The position numbers and the translations under genes are program-made. From Microbacterium lacus (GTDB lineage: Bacteria > Actinomycetota > Actinomycetes > Actinomycetales > Microbacteriaceae), in the NCBI RefSeq assembly GCF_039531105.1, contig NZ_BAAAPK010000003.1:1-64000 (forward strand): 64,000 bases of DNA, in the 5' to 3' direction. This document shows positions 55,992-64,000 of this stretch, piece after piece (positions within the stretch are counted from its first letter, which is position 1; each line of letters opens with the position of its first letter). The notes beneath the pieces are model-generated. The model saw nothing but the letters and a program-made list of their open reading frames with translations. It had not been told where the DNA came from and did not search any database.

Positions 55992-56933
55992 GTGTTCTAC
56001 TTTCTTCTCCGGCGCGTGGGCGGAGGGATCTTCCTGCTCTTCGTGATCGTGACCGTCACGTTCTTCCTGTTGAACGCGATCGGCAATGATCCCGCACGCC
56101 AGATCCTCGGTCCCACGGCCTCAGCCGAGCTCGTCGAAGCCAAGCGCGCGGAGCTGGGCCTCGACCTTCCGGTGGCCGTGCAGTACGTCAACTGGCTCAC
56201 ATCGGCGATCACGGGCGACCTCGGCACCTCCTGGTACTCGAGCCAGCCGGTCACGGAGCTTCTAGGGTTCGCGCTCCCGCCCACGCTCTCCATGGTCATC
56301 GGCGCCATTCTCGTGTCGACGGTGATCGGCACGGTCATCGGCGTCGTCGCCGCCACCCGCCGGGGTGCCGTCGACCGCGGTCTCCAGTTCTTCTCGACCG
56401 TCATCCAGGCCGTGCCCGCGTTCCTCGTCGCGATCGTGCTTGCCGTCGTCTTCGCCGTGCAGCTCGGTCTGTTCCCCGCTACCGGCTACACCTCGTTCGC
56501 CGCCTCGCCCTCGGATTGGCTAGCATCGATCGTTCTTCCGGTCACCGCGCTCGCACTCGCCTCGATTGCTTCGATCGCCCTGCAAGTGCGCGGATCGATG
56601 ATCGACGTCCTCCGACAGGACTACGTCCGGACGCTCCGCAGTCGAGGGTTGTCCGATCGCAGCGTGCTGCTGCGACACACTCTCCGGAATGCCGCGGGGC
56701 CCGCGCTGACCACGATCTCGCTGACCTTCATCATCGCCATCTCCGGGTCCGTGATCGTGGAGAGGGTCTTCAACATCCCGGGGATCGGAACTCAGGCGAA
56801 CACGTCAGCATCCCGTGGTGACCTCCCGGTCGTCCTCGGTGTCGTCGCCGTGACCGTCGTCCTCGTCGTCCTCGTCAACCTGATCGTCGACATCGCGCAG
56901 GGATGGATCAATCCGAAGGTACGTGTCTCATGA
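55992..56933 (+). CDS. Oligopeptide-type ABC transporter permease (DppB/OppB type)
   Basis: A 313-residue membrane protein with six segments. The N-terminal LRRVGGGIFLLFVIVTVTFFL and the later DYVRTLRSRGLSDRSVLLRHTLRNAAGPALT (the EAA-like loop near 210-240) are diagnostic of DppB. IVERVFNIPGIGTQ is the conserved segment after it. GTG 55992 is used because AAGGAG lies 6 bases upstream. It overlaps the next gene by ATGA and pairs with the permease half of that fusion. Confidence 0.93.
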   Translation: MFYFLLRRVGGGIFLLFVIVTVTFFLLNAIGNDPARQILGPTASAELVEAKRAELGLDLPVAVQYVNWLTSAITGDLGTSWYSSQPVTELLGFALPPTLSMVIGAILVSTVIGTVIGVVAATRRGAVDRGLQFFSTVIQAVPAFLVAIVLAVVFAVQLGLFPATGYTSFAASPSDWLASIVLPVTALALASIASIALQVRGSMIDVLRQDYVRTLRSRGLSDRSVLLRHTLRNAAGPALTTISLTFIIAISGSVIVERVFNIPGIGTQANTSASRGDLPVVLGVVAVTVVLVVLVNLIVDIAQGWINPKVRVS

Positions 56934-58783
56934 GCGCCGATCTTGTCACCGATGCCGCGACCGGCATGCAGCTCACGGAGGAAGACGAGCGGCGCCCGGG
57001 CGTCATCCGCCGTCTCCTTCGCGAACCGGCGGCCGTCATCTCGCTCGTCTTCGTCGGCGTTCTCCTCATCGTCGCGATCTGCGCACCCCTGCTGACCCCA
57101 TACGACCCCATGGTGAGCGATCTCACCAACGTGCTGGCACCGCCGCTTTCTCCCGGGCATCTGCTCGGCACCGACGGACTGGGCCGGGACGTCCTGGCGA
57201 ATCTCATCTATGGCACAAAGACGAGTCTCCAGAGCGCCGTGATCGTGATCGGCGTGAGCGTGCTGATCGGTGTGCCCTTCGGCCTGCTCGCCGGATATCG
57301 GCAGGGCGCCGTCGACGGGATCAGCACATGGGTGAGCAGCGCCCTTCTCTCGCTACCTGCGATCGTCGTGCTCCTGGTGGTCCTCGCACGGGTCGGGCGC
57401 AGCTCGGCCCTCGCGCTGGCGGTGTTCGGTGTCCTGATCGCCCCGACCGTGTTCCTCCTCATCCGCAGCTCTGTCCGGGCCGTGCGCGAGGAGCTGTACG
57501 TGGACGCGGCGAAGGTCTCCGGCCTGACCGACACCCGCATCATGCGCCGCCACATCCTGCCGGTCGTCATAAAGCCCACCATCATCTACGCCGCCCTCCT
57601 GGCCGGTGCCGGAATCGGAATCGAAGCGGGAATCGCATTCCTCGGGCTGGGGTCGGCTGATCGCGCCAGCTGGGGAATGATGCTCTCCGACGCCACCCAG
57701 AACGTCTACAACGCTCCCTGGCTCTTGAGCTGGCCGAGCGTCGCCCTCGTGCTGACGGTGGTCGCCTTCACGCTCATCGGAAACGGACTGCGCGATGCGC
57801 TGGCCGGCGACACCACACCCGCCGACCGACGCCGCGCGAAGGTCACCCGCCGACAGGCCGCCGCCCGCGCGCAGACGCGGGAGAAGACGGATGCCTCGCC
57901 CACGGGTGCCCGCGCGGGCGCCGATCGGGCCCTCCTCATCGTCGACGACCTGAAGGTGTCTTACCCTCGTCCGGACGAGTCCGAGGCCGTCGTCGTGAAC
58001 GGCGTCTCCCTGCGACTCGAGCGCGGCACCGTCCTCGGACTGGTCGGGGAATCCGGGTCTGGCAAGTCGCAGACGGCCTTCTCGATTCTCGGACTGCTCC
58101 CGGAGGAGGCCACTCTCAGTGCGGCGACCCTGGCGTTCGACGGTGTGGACCTCCTCTTCCTGGATTCCGTGCAGCGCAACGCCCTCCGCGGCATCGGCAT
58201 CGGCTACATCCCCCAGGAGCCCATGAGCAACCTGGACCCGGCGTTCCGCATCGGTTTCCAGCTCACGGAGCCCATGCGGCAGCACCTCGGCCTGTCGAGG
58301 CGGGAGGCCAAGGACGAAGCGCTCCGGCTCCTGGCTCGCGTCGGCATACCGGATCCCGAGAGGGTGTTCCATTCGTACCCCCATGAGGTTTCGGGCGGAA
58401 TGGCGCAGCGCGTTCTGATCGCCGGGGCCGTTTCGTGCAACCCCAAGCTGCTGATCGCCGACGAGCCCACCACGGCGCTTGACGTCACGGTGCAGGCGGA
58501 CGTCCTCGAGCTGCTGCGCAGCCTGCAGACCGAGAGGGAGATGGGTGTCCTGCTCGTCACCCACAATCTCGGGGTGGTCGCCGACATTTGCGACCGCGTC
58601 GCCGTCATGCGCGCCGGCGAGATCGTCGAGGAGGCAGCCGTCGCGGAGCTCTTCGCCGCTCCCCGGCACGAGTACACGCGAATGCTGCTCAACTCGGCTC
58701 TCGCCTCCGCCGATCCCAGCGATGGATCGGCAGTCGCCGCGTCCGACGAACCGCCCGGTGAGCACGGAGGGAGCGACCGATGA
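56930..58783 (+). CDS. Fused permease-ATPase of the oligopeptide-type importer (DppC-DppD)
   Basis: A 617-residue protein. Residues 1-300 are a DppC-like permease: PYDPMVSDLTNVLAPPLSPGH, LLGTDGLGRDVLANLIYG, and AAKVSGLTDTRIMRRHILP as the EAA loop. A basic linker (about 301-335) joins a DppD-like ATPase with Walker A GESGSGKSQT near 371, signature VSGGMAQRV near 485, Walker B LLIADEPTTALD near 505 and the switch His in LVTHNLG. The fusion is known in actinobacterial importers and fixes one permease and one ATPase in a 1:1 ratio. ATGA overlaps at both ends show tight coupling. Confidence 0.93.
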   Translation: MSADLVTDAATGMQLTEEDERRPGVIRRLLREPAAVISLVFVGVLLIVAICAPLLTPYDPMVSDLTNVLAPPLSPGHLLGTDGLGRDVLANLIYGTKTSLQSAVIVIGVSVLIGVPFGLLAGYRQGAVDGISTWVSSALLSLPAIVVLLVVLARVGRSSALALAVFGVLIAPTVFLLIRSSVRAVREELYVDAAKVSGLTDTRIMRRHILPVVIKPTIIYAALLAGAGIGIEAGIAFLGLGSADRASWGMMLSDATQNVYNAPWLLSWPSVALVLTVVAFTLIGNGLRDALAGDTTPADRRRAKVTRRQAAARAQTREKTDASPTGARAGADRALLIVDDLKVSYPRPDESEAVVVNGVSLRLERGTVLGLVGESGSGKSQTAFSILGLLPEEATLSAATLAFDGVDLLFLDSVQRNALRGIGIGYIPQEPMSNLDPAFRIGFQLTEPMRQHLGLSRREAKDEALRLLARVGIPDPERVFHSYPHEVSGGMAQRVLIAGAVSCNPKLLIADEPTTALDVTVQADVLELLRSLQTEREMGVLLVTHNLGVVADICDRVAVMRAGEIVEEAAVAELFAAPRHEYTRMLLNSALASADPSDGSAVAASDEPPGEHGGSDR

Positions 58784-59649
58784 ACGCTGCACACGATGCC
58801 AATGAGAACCTCCTGGTCGTTGAGGATCTGGTGGTGGAATACCCCGGCCGGTTCCGGCGCGGGGGGTTCCGCGCTCTCCACGGCGTCAGCCTGAAGATCC
58901 GGCCCGGTGAGACCCTCGGGCTGGTCGGCGAGTCCGGCTCCGGGAAGACGACCATCGGCCGCGCCGTCCTCGGACTCGCCCCCGTCACCGCAGGTGACGT
59001 CCGATTCGATGGTCGCTCCATCGCGCGGATCCGGGCGCGTGAGCGTCGGGCGCTGAGCCGCGACATCCAAGTCGTCTTCCAGGACCCGTACACCTCGCTC
59101 AATCCCGCGATGACGGTGGCCGACATCCTGACCGAGCCGCTTCTCGTGACAGGGACCTCCCGCAATGATGCGAATCGGCGCGTTCGCGAGCTGCTGGATC
59201 AGGTGCACCTGCCGTCAAACTCCGGCAATCGCTATGCGCGCGAGTTCTCCGGCGGGCAGCGACAGCGCATCGCCATCGCCAGAGCGCTCTGCCGTGAGCC
59301 TCGGCTGATCGTGTGCGACGAACCCGTCAGCGCGCTGGATCAGTCCACTCAGTCGCGCGTGCTGGCGCTGTTCCAGGAGATCCAGGATCGTCTCGGCGTC
59401 GCCCTTCTCTTCGTCACGCACGACCTCGACGTCGTCCGCCACGTCAGCCACACCGTGGCCGTCATGCGCGCAGGCCGCATCGTCGAGTCGGGTCCCACGG
59501 AGGATGTGATCTCGGATCCGCAGCATCCGTACACCCGCGCGCTGCTCTTGGCGGCACCGATCGCCGACCCCGCTCAGCAGAGAGTCCGTCGCGAGGAGCG
59601 TCGGACATTCCTCAGCTCGCAGACCGAATCGATCACGGCTGTGCGCTGA
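58780..59649 (+). CDS. Oligopeptide-type ABC transporter ATP-binding protein (DppF/OppF type)
   Basis: A 289-residue ATPase that pairs with the ATPase half of the preceding fusion. Walker A GESGSGKTT lies near 51-59, signature FSGGQRQRIAIARALC near 153, Walker B LIVCDEPVSALDQSTQSRV near 175, and the switch His in FVTHDLDVVRHVS. The C-terminal HPYTRALLLAAP is the usual regulatory tail motif, which often precedes a 4Fe-4S or oligopeptide-specific extension; no Cys cluster is present here. The start overlaps the fusion gene (ATGA). Confidence 0.93.
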   Translation: MNAAHDANENLLVVEDLVVEYPGRFRRGGFRALHGVSLKIRPGETLGLVGESGSGKTTIGRAVLGLAPVTAGDVRFDGRSIARIRARERRALSRDIQVVFQDPYTSLNPAMTVADILTEPLLVTGTSRNDANRRVRELLDQVHLPSNSGNRYAREFSGGQRQRIAIARALCREPRLIVCDEPVSALDQSTQSRVLALFQEIQDRLGVALLFVTHDLDVVRHVSHTVAVMRAGRIVESGPTEDVISDPQHPYTRALLLAAPIADPAQQRVRREERRTFLSSQTESITAVR

Positions 59650-59688
59650 CGGCAGATACTGCCCTCACCGACGACCCATCAGGACATC

Positions 59689-60654
59689 ATGACCATTTCG
59701 CCGTCCCAGCTGACCGCCCCCGCCATGCAGAACGGGTTCGTCCCTCCGTTCTACCCACCCACGGTGCGGGCTCCACGGCCCCGCGGAGCCGACACCTTCG
59801 CCGGGATCACCTACGCAGCGCCCATCGGATATCGGAACCTGCAGCTCGACCTCCACGTCCCGCACGGCGCCGCCGCAGATGCTCCGGTGCCCGTTGTGGT
59901 GTGGATCCATGGTGGTGCCTGGATGTTCGGCGGCCGCGCGCTCCTTCCCCCCAACTGGCCGATCGGCTCCGTAGATCAGCTCCTGATCGACGCCGGCATC
60001 GCGGTCGCGACGATCGACTACCGGCACGCCCGGGAGGCCGCGTTTCCCGCTCAGCTGCACGACGCCAAGGCGGCGATCCGCTATCTGCGGGCGTACGCGG
60101 ACGACCTCGGCCTGGACCGCGAACGGGTCGCCGTCTGGGGGGAGTCCGCGGGCGGGCACCTGGCGGCACTGTGCGCCACGATCGCCGGAGACCCCGACCT
60201 CGAAGGGACCATCGGTGTTCCCACGGGTGACAGCAGCGTCGCGGCGGCCGTCTGCTTCTACCCCGTGACCGACGTCGCCACCATGCCCTCGCAGGACAAC
60301 CTGCCCGAGCCCGTCAAGCGCATCATGCTCGAGCAGTTCGGCGAGATCCTCGCGCCGCCCATCGACGTCCTGCTGGACGGCTCTCCCTACGATCGGGAGG
60401 AGGGACACCGCGTCGTCTCGCCGACCCATCACGTCACCCCGACCTCGCCGCCCTTCCTCTTCATCCACGGGGAAGCAGACAGGGCCGTGCCGCCGCAGCA
60501 GTCCACGGTCCTCGCCGACCTGCTCATCGACGCCGGCGTACCGGTGGAGGTTGTGATGGTCCCTGGGGCAGGACACGTCTTCGATGACGTGGACCCGATG
60601 CCGCAGCTCGAGCGCGCGGTGGCATTCCTCTCCGAACGACTGCTGCCCGCGTGA
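59689..60654 (+). CDS. Alpha/beta hydrolase, HSL/BD-FAE type esterase
   Basis: A 321-residue hydrolase. VVVWIHGGAWMFGGRALLPP is the HGG oxyanion motif (near 72), VAVWGESAGGHLAALCA carries the nucleophile Ser (near 152), FLFIHGEADRAVPP the Asp (near 264), and PGAGHVFDD the His (near 294), so the triad is complete. No signal peptide, hence cytoplasmic. The ATG at 59689 lies 39 bases after the ATPase stop. In this operon it probably deacylates the imported glycoside before or after GH3 cleavage (inference). Confidence 0.9.
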   Translation: MTISPSQLTAPAMQNGFVPPFYPPTVRAPRPRGADTFAGITYAAPIGYRNLQLDLHVPHGAAADAPVPVVVWIHGGAWMFGGRALLPPNWPIGSVDQLLIDAGIAVATIDYRHAREAAFPAQLHDAKAAIRYLRAYADDLGLDRERVAVWGESAGGHLAALCATIAGDPDLEGTIGVPTGDSSVAAAVCFYPVTDVATMPSQDNLPEPVKRIMLEQFGEILAPPIDVLLDGSPYDREEGHRVVSPTHHVTPTSPPFLFIHGEADRAVPPQQSTVLADLLIDAGVPVEVVMVPGAGHVFDDVDPMPQLERAVAFLSERLLPA

Positions 60655-61238
60655 GCCTGTCCGAACGTGGCGGCCCCACTGGGGGAACGACGCCGCCGAT
60701 GAATGCGGATGACGTGCTGGAGATCGAGCAGCTCAAGTACTTCTACGAACAGGCGTACGCCGTCCACCGGCACGAGGAGATCCCCCACATCTTCAGCCAG
60801 ACGGATCCGCTCTTCGACATCGCCGGCGACACGGTGACGGGTTTCGACGACATCCGCCGCAAGTTCTCCGACCTTGCGAAGGTCTCACCGCGGGAGGACT
60901 CCTTCCACACGGGATGGCAGATCTGCACGCCGCTGATCGATATCGAAGATGACCGCGCGCAGGCACGGATCATCGCTCCCACGTTCGGCTACCTGGTGCT
61001 CAACTTCTCGCCGGAGCTCTTCTCACCGCCGTACTCGGTGCGGGCCGCCTTCGAGATCTGGGACGACCTCCTCGTCAGGGAGCACGGCGCGTGGCGCATC
61101 CGAGAACTGCACGCGCGGTTCATGATGGCGCAGCCGATCTGGGTCTGGGACGCCGAGAGGGACGACACCTACGCCACCCGCCGCGAGATGCACCTCGTGG
61201 AGCATCCCTTTCCCCGAGGAGGTGCGTCCGCACGATGA
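60651..61238 (+). CDS. NTF2-like/SnoaL-like protein
   Basis: A 195-residue protein with one NTF2-like domain. VLEIEQLKYFYEQAYAVHRH forms the first helices, FDIAGDTVTGFDDIRRKFSD the next, and FEIWDDLLVREHGAWRIREL the pairing strands. This fold forms a small cone-shaped pocket used by SnoaL cyclases, dehydratases and binding proteins; a catalytic assignment is not possible. GTG 60651 overlaps the hydrolase stop. It ends overlapping the next gene (ATGA). It does not resemble ordinary sugar enzymes, so the imported molecule may carry a non-sugar aglycone. Confidence 0.72.
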   Translation: MSLSERGGPTGGTTPPMNADDVLEIEQLKYFYEQAYAVHRHEEIPHIFSQTDPLFDIAGDTVTGFDDIRRKFSDLAKVSPREDSFHTGWQICTPLIDIEDDRAQARIIAPTFGYLVLNFSPELFSPPYSVRAAFEIWDDLLVREHGAWRIRELHARFMMAQPIWVWDAERDDTYATRREMHLVEHPFPRGGASAR

Positions 61239-62134
61239 AACCGAGCATCCTCTACGGAGTGCAGTTCGCGCAGAGCCGGATGCTGCTGCTCTCGCAGTCC
61301 GGTCGAACTGCCGAGATCGACGACCTGCTGTGCCCGGAGGCAGAGGTGCTGCTGGACGACATGGGTCCCACCGGTCAGTGGCGCAATCACCTTCCTGCCA
61401 CGCAGTACATCCGCCCGGAGGACCGCAGCGGAGTGGTTCGGGCGTCATGGACGACGTTGGGGACGGTGGCATCGCACGCCGAGGAAGACGGAAAGGGCCC
61501 GACGCTCCGCTACGTCGTCGGGTCCTACGACAACGAGTTCGCGCTCCACGACGGCGTGTGGAAGTTCCGTCGGCTGGCGTGGCGACCCCTCCTGTCCACC
61601 ACACCGTGGCGGCGCGAGCCGGATCCGCATCTCGAGCAGCACCTCGCCGACCGGCAGTCGTGGGTCACCGTCCCGGCGGGGGTGCGAGGGGTGTCCGATG
61701 AGGGAGTCTCCCCACGCACCCTGCTGACATTGGAGCTCCGGAACTCGCTGATGGGCCTCTGCCACGGCTACAACGAACGCGGTCTGGACGTGCTGACGGA
61801 TGCCGACATCAGCGCCTCGGCCGCGTCAGCGGCCCGCCAGATGCTGGCCTCGAGTGGACACGGGGCATCCGGCTTCATCCTCGCCACCTCGCCGGTCGTC
61901 CACGTGGGCGAGGGGCTGCTTTCGGCGGATGTCTTCGCCAGCGTCACCGTCATCGCACCCCGCGGTCCCGGACAGGTCGAACATCAGCGGGGAAGCCTGC
62001 TCGCACGGTACTCGCGCTCGTCCGAGCGGGATCTGTGGCTCATGGAAGAACTGACGTGGTACCGCTATGCCACGCTGCACCCGTGGTCGGTCGACGGCCC
62101 CGCGATCGTCTCGAAAGGAAACCCTCGTGAATGA
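61235..62134 (+). CDS. Protein of two tandem NTF2-like domains
   Basis: A 299-residue protein. Residues about 5-130 and 165-295 look like two copies of an NTF2/SnoaL-like domain. Matching features are SRMLLLSQSGRTAEIDDLL against NSLMGLCHGYNERGLDVLT, and WKFRRLAWRPLLSTTPW against WLMEELTWYRYATLHPW at the domain ends. No signal peptide. It is coupled to the neighbours on both sides by overlaps (ATGA, and 8 bases with the GH3 gene). I do not recognise a characterised relative. It may be an enzyme or binding protein for the aglycone part of the imported glycoside. Confidence 0.6.
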   Translation: MKPSILYGVQFAQSRMLLLSQSGRTAEIDDLLCPEAEVLLDDMGPTGQWRNHLPATQYIRPEDRSGVVRASWTTLGTVASHAEEDGKGPTLRYVVGSYDNEFALHDGVWKFRRLAWRPLLSTTPWRREPDPHLEQHLADRQSWVTVPAGVRGVSDEGVSPRTLLTLELRNSLMGLCHGYNERGLDVLTDADISASAASAARQMLASSGHGASGFILATSPVVHVGEGLLSADVFASVTVIAPRGPGQVEHQRGSLLARYSRSSERDLWLMEELTWYRYATLHPWSVDGPAIVSKGNPRE

Positions 62135-64000
62135 CCAGTTCGTCGACGACCTCCTCGCCCGGATGACCTGGCAGGAGAAGCTCGGGCAGCTGCAGATCAC
62201 CTATCACCCGGATGCGGGACGCACGCGCGACCTCGTCTCTGCCGGCATGGGCTGCATCTTCTGGCAGGGCAGCGCCGAGGCGACCAACGCGATGCAACGC
62301 CACGCGGTGACGCACACGCGGCTCGGTATCCCGCTGCTCGTCGGTCTCGACGTCATCCACGGCCAGCGGACGATCTTCCCGACACCGCTCGCTCTCGCCG
62401 CCAGCTTCCAACCGGAGCTGGCGGAGGTCGTCGCCCGCATCTCCGGCCGGGAGGCGGCATCCGGGGGCGTGAACTGGACCTTCTCCCCGATGGTGGACGT
62501 CTCGCGCGACCCGCGGTGGGGGCGCGTGGTGGAGGGCTTCGGGGAGGACGTCCTCCTCAACAGCACCTTCGGCGCGGCGATGGTGCGGGGGTACCAGGGC
62601 GACGACCTGGCCGCGGCCGGCGCCATCGCCGCGTGCGCGAAGCACTTCGTCGGCTACGGCCACGCAGAGGGCGGTCGCGACTACAACACGACCGACATGT
62701 CCGAGTACCGCCTCCGAAACACCTACCTCCCGCCCTTCAAGGCAGTGCTCGAGGCCGGCGCCGCGACCGTCATGGCGGCGTTCAACACCATCGACGGCGT
62801 TCCCGTGCACGCCAACGGGCGCCTGCTCACCGAGGTGCTGCGGGAGGAGTGGGGGTTCGAGGGCGTCGTCGTCGGGGATGCGGACGGAGTCATGAACCTG
62901 ATCCCGCATGGGGTCGCGGCAAACCCCTCCGAAGCACTCCTCCTCGCCTTCCGCGCGGGATTGACGGTCGAGATGGGAGGCAACCTGGTGAAGGACGGCA
63001 TCCACGTCCTCACCGACGCGGAGCTCTCGCCCACGGTCGTCGACGACGCCGTTCGTCGGGTCCTGACACTGAAGGTCGCCCTCGGACTCTTCGACGACCC
63101 GTACGTCGATCCCGAACGCGAGATCCTCGAGGCGACCCCCGAACACCGTCAGATCGCCCGTGACGTCGCGGCGTCATCGATGGTGCTGCTCAAGAACGAC
63201 GACGCACTGCTGCCTCTCGCCGAGCCCAGGCGAATCCTGGTCACCGGCCCCCACGCGAACAGCACCGATCACCTCGGGGCCTGGGTTCAGTCGTTCGCCA
63301 CTCCGTCGGGGAGCATCGTGGACGAGCTGCGTCGCCGACTCCCCGAGACGGAGGTCATGCTGAGCCTGGGCGCGACGTTCCTCGGGGGAGACGAACCGTC
63401 GCTTGCCGCGGAGGCGGCTTCGCGGGCCTCGGAGAGCGATCTGGTCGTCGTGTTCGTCGGCGAGCCGAGCAACCTCTCGGGCGAGGCCGCGTCGCGAAGC
63501 GACCTGCGCCTACCCGGCCAGCAGGAGGCGCTCATCCATGCCATCGCAGACACAGGGGTGCCCTTCATCGTGGTCATTGAGAGTGGTCGGCCACTCGCGC
63601 TGAGCGAATGGTTTCATCGGGCGCCGGCCGTGCTGCAGGCCTGGCACCTCGGAACCGAGGCACCGCACGCGATCGTCTCCGCGCTTACGGGGCGCACCGC
63701 GCCGTCCGGCAAGCTGCCCGTATCGCTGCCCCGGAGCAGCAGCCAGGTGCCGATCTTCTACAGCCACGAGAACACGGGACGCCCCGCAACCGTCGGCGGC
63801 CAGCTGGAACCGACGAAGTGGGACCCGGCCCTCCACGGTCCCAACAACGTCGACGACAAGTACTCCTCGAAGTACCTCGACCTCGACCTCGGGCCTCTGC
63901 TCCCTTTCGGACACGGCCTCACCTACACCCGGTTCGAGTACTCGGAAGCACGCGTGTCGACCGAGACGCTGTCCCTCGACAGTCTGCGGCACGGGGCAAC
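62127..64000 (+). CDS. GH3-family beta-glycosidase, 3' end beyond the window
   Basis: At least 624 residues; family members are usually about 750, so the C-terminal fibronectin-III part is cut off. ACAKHFVGYGHAEGGRDYNT near 170-190 is the KH substrate motif, GFEGVVVGDADGVMNL near 245-260 holds the likely nucleophile Asp, and VVVFVGEPSNLSGEAASRSD near 432-451 the acid/base Glu region. GTG 62127 is chosen because AAAGGAAA lies 7 bases upstream; it overlaps the previous gene by 8 bases. No signal peptide, so it acts inside the cell on the imported glycoside. beta-glucosidase or xylosidase specificity is open. Confidence 0.92.
   Translation, partial: MNDQFVDDLLARMTWQEKLGQLQITYHPDAGRTRDLVSAGMGCIFWQGSAEATNAMQRHAVTHTRLGIPLLVGLDVIHGQRTIFPTPLALAASFQPELAEVVARISGREAASGGVNWTFSPMVDVSRDPRWGRVVEGFGEDVLLNSTFGAAMVRGYQGDDLAAAGAIAACAKHFVGYGHAEGGRDYNTTDMSEYRLRNTYLPPFKAVLEAGAATVMAAFNTIDGVPVHANGRLLTEVLREEWGFEGVVVGDADGVMNLIPHGVAANPSEALLLAFRAGLTVEMGGNLVKDGIHVLTDAELSPTVVDDAVRRVLTLKVALGLFDDPYVDPEREILEATPEHRQIARDVAASSMVLLKNDDALLPLAEPRRILVTGPHANSTDHLGAWVQSFATPSGSIVDELRRRLPETEVMLSLGATFLGGDEPSLAAEAASRASESDLVVVFVGEPSNLSGEAASRSDLRLPGQQEALIHAIADTGVPFIVVIESGRPLALSEWFHRAPAVLQAWHLGTEAPHAIVSALTGRTAPSGKLPVSLPRSSSQVPIFYSHENTGRPATVGGQLEPTKWDPALHGPNNVDDKYSSKYLDLDLGPLLPFGHGLTYTRFEYSEARVSTETLSLDSLRHGA

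Noticed and set aside
56930..58783. The permease-ATPase fusion as an assembly error
   Set aside because: The join is in frame, has a plausible linker and both halves carry complete motifs. This architecture is known in actinobacterial importers.

Overview
The window is high-GC (about 70% by eye) actinobacterial DNA. Gene content, codon use with G/C almost always in third position, TANNNT leaderless starts, DUF2834, LCP and F420/LLM-type genes all point to a Microbacteriaceae member. Microbacterium is my best guess, but this is an inference from style and not a measured placement. I see no CRISPR array, intact insertion sequence or phage gene.

Layout. (1) 1-6734 is a carbohydrate locus: a ribose-type ABC importer (binding protein, two-domain ATPase, permease) divergently arranged with a Gfo/Idh/MocA oxidoreductase and a sugar-phosphate isomerase (cut by the window edge), followed by a ROK regulator. 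(2) 6775-14616 holds single genes: a lipoate-protein ligase with a fused accessory domain, an orphan DNA methyltransferase, an LLM oxidoreductase, a DUF559 nuclease-like protein, a carboxylesterase, two membrane proteins and a chloroperoxidase-like hydrolase. Palindromic repeats lie between several of them. (3) 14738-19277 is galTK, divergent from a LacI regulator and a glycerate kinase. (4) 19349-34860 is the best-organised accessory block and probably serves arabinoxylan use. It contains a secreted tandem esterase, a LacI regulator, a tetrulose-type kinase/isomerase/dehydrogenase operon, a CUT1 sugar importer without its own ATPase, a GH51 arabinofuranosidase, a GH5 hydrolase and a second LacI regulator. 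Near-palindromes of the form TTACAACGTTGTAA lie in front of three of its transcription units. (5) 34871-51449 is mostly core: pgm, a LysR/EamA pair, pheA, a PNPOx-like protein, an LLM monooxygenase, photolyase, a serine-hydrolase homologue lacking its catalytic residues, a lipid kinase, serS, a HAD phosphatase, two tRNA-Ser genes, two LytR-CpsA-Psr proteins and an M23 peptidase. (6) 51450-52813, just after tRNA-Ser(GCU), is decayed DNA carrying a scrambled class III aminotransferase pseudogene. (7) 52814-64000 is a ROK regulator and one long operon: an oligopeptide-type ABC importer (including a permease-ATPase fusion), an HSL-type esterase, two NTF2/SnoaL-like proteins and a GH3 glycosidase running off the window.

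How the parts work together. Blocks 1, 4 and 7 follow one plan: imported sugar or glycoside, intracellular cleavage, local repressor. In all three the gene for the solute-binding protein comes first and a perfect GC-rich hairpin lies just after its stop codon, which probably sets the excess of binding protein over the genes behind it. Many single genes instead appear to start leaderless, with a TANNNT hexamer 6-7 bases before ATG or GTG. The most novel parts are the operator set of block 4 tied to a tetrulose-type pathway, the NTF2-containing glycoside operon of block 7, two enzymes with missing catalytic residues, and the aminotransferase pseudogene with a 200-bp in-place inversion.
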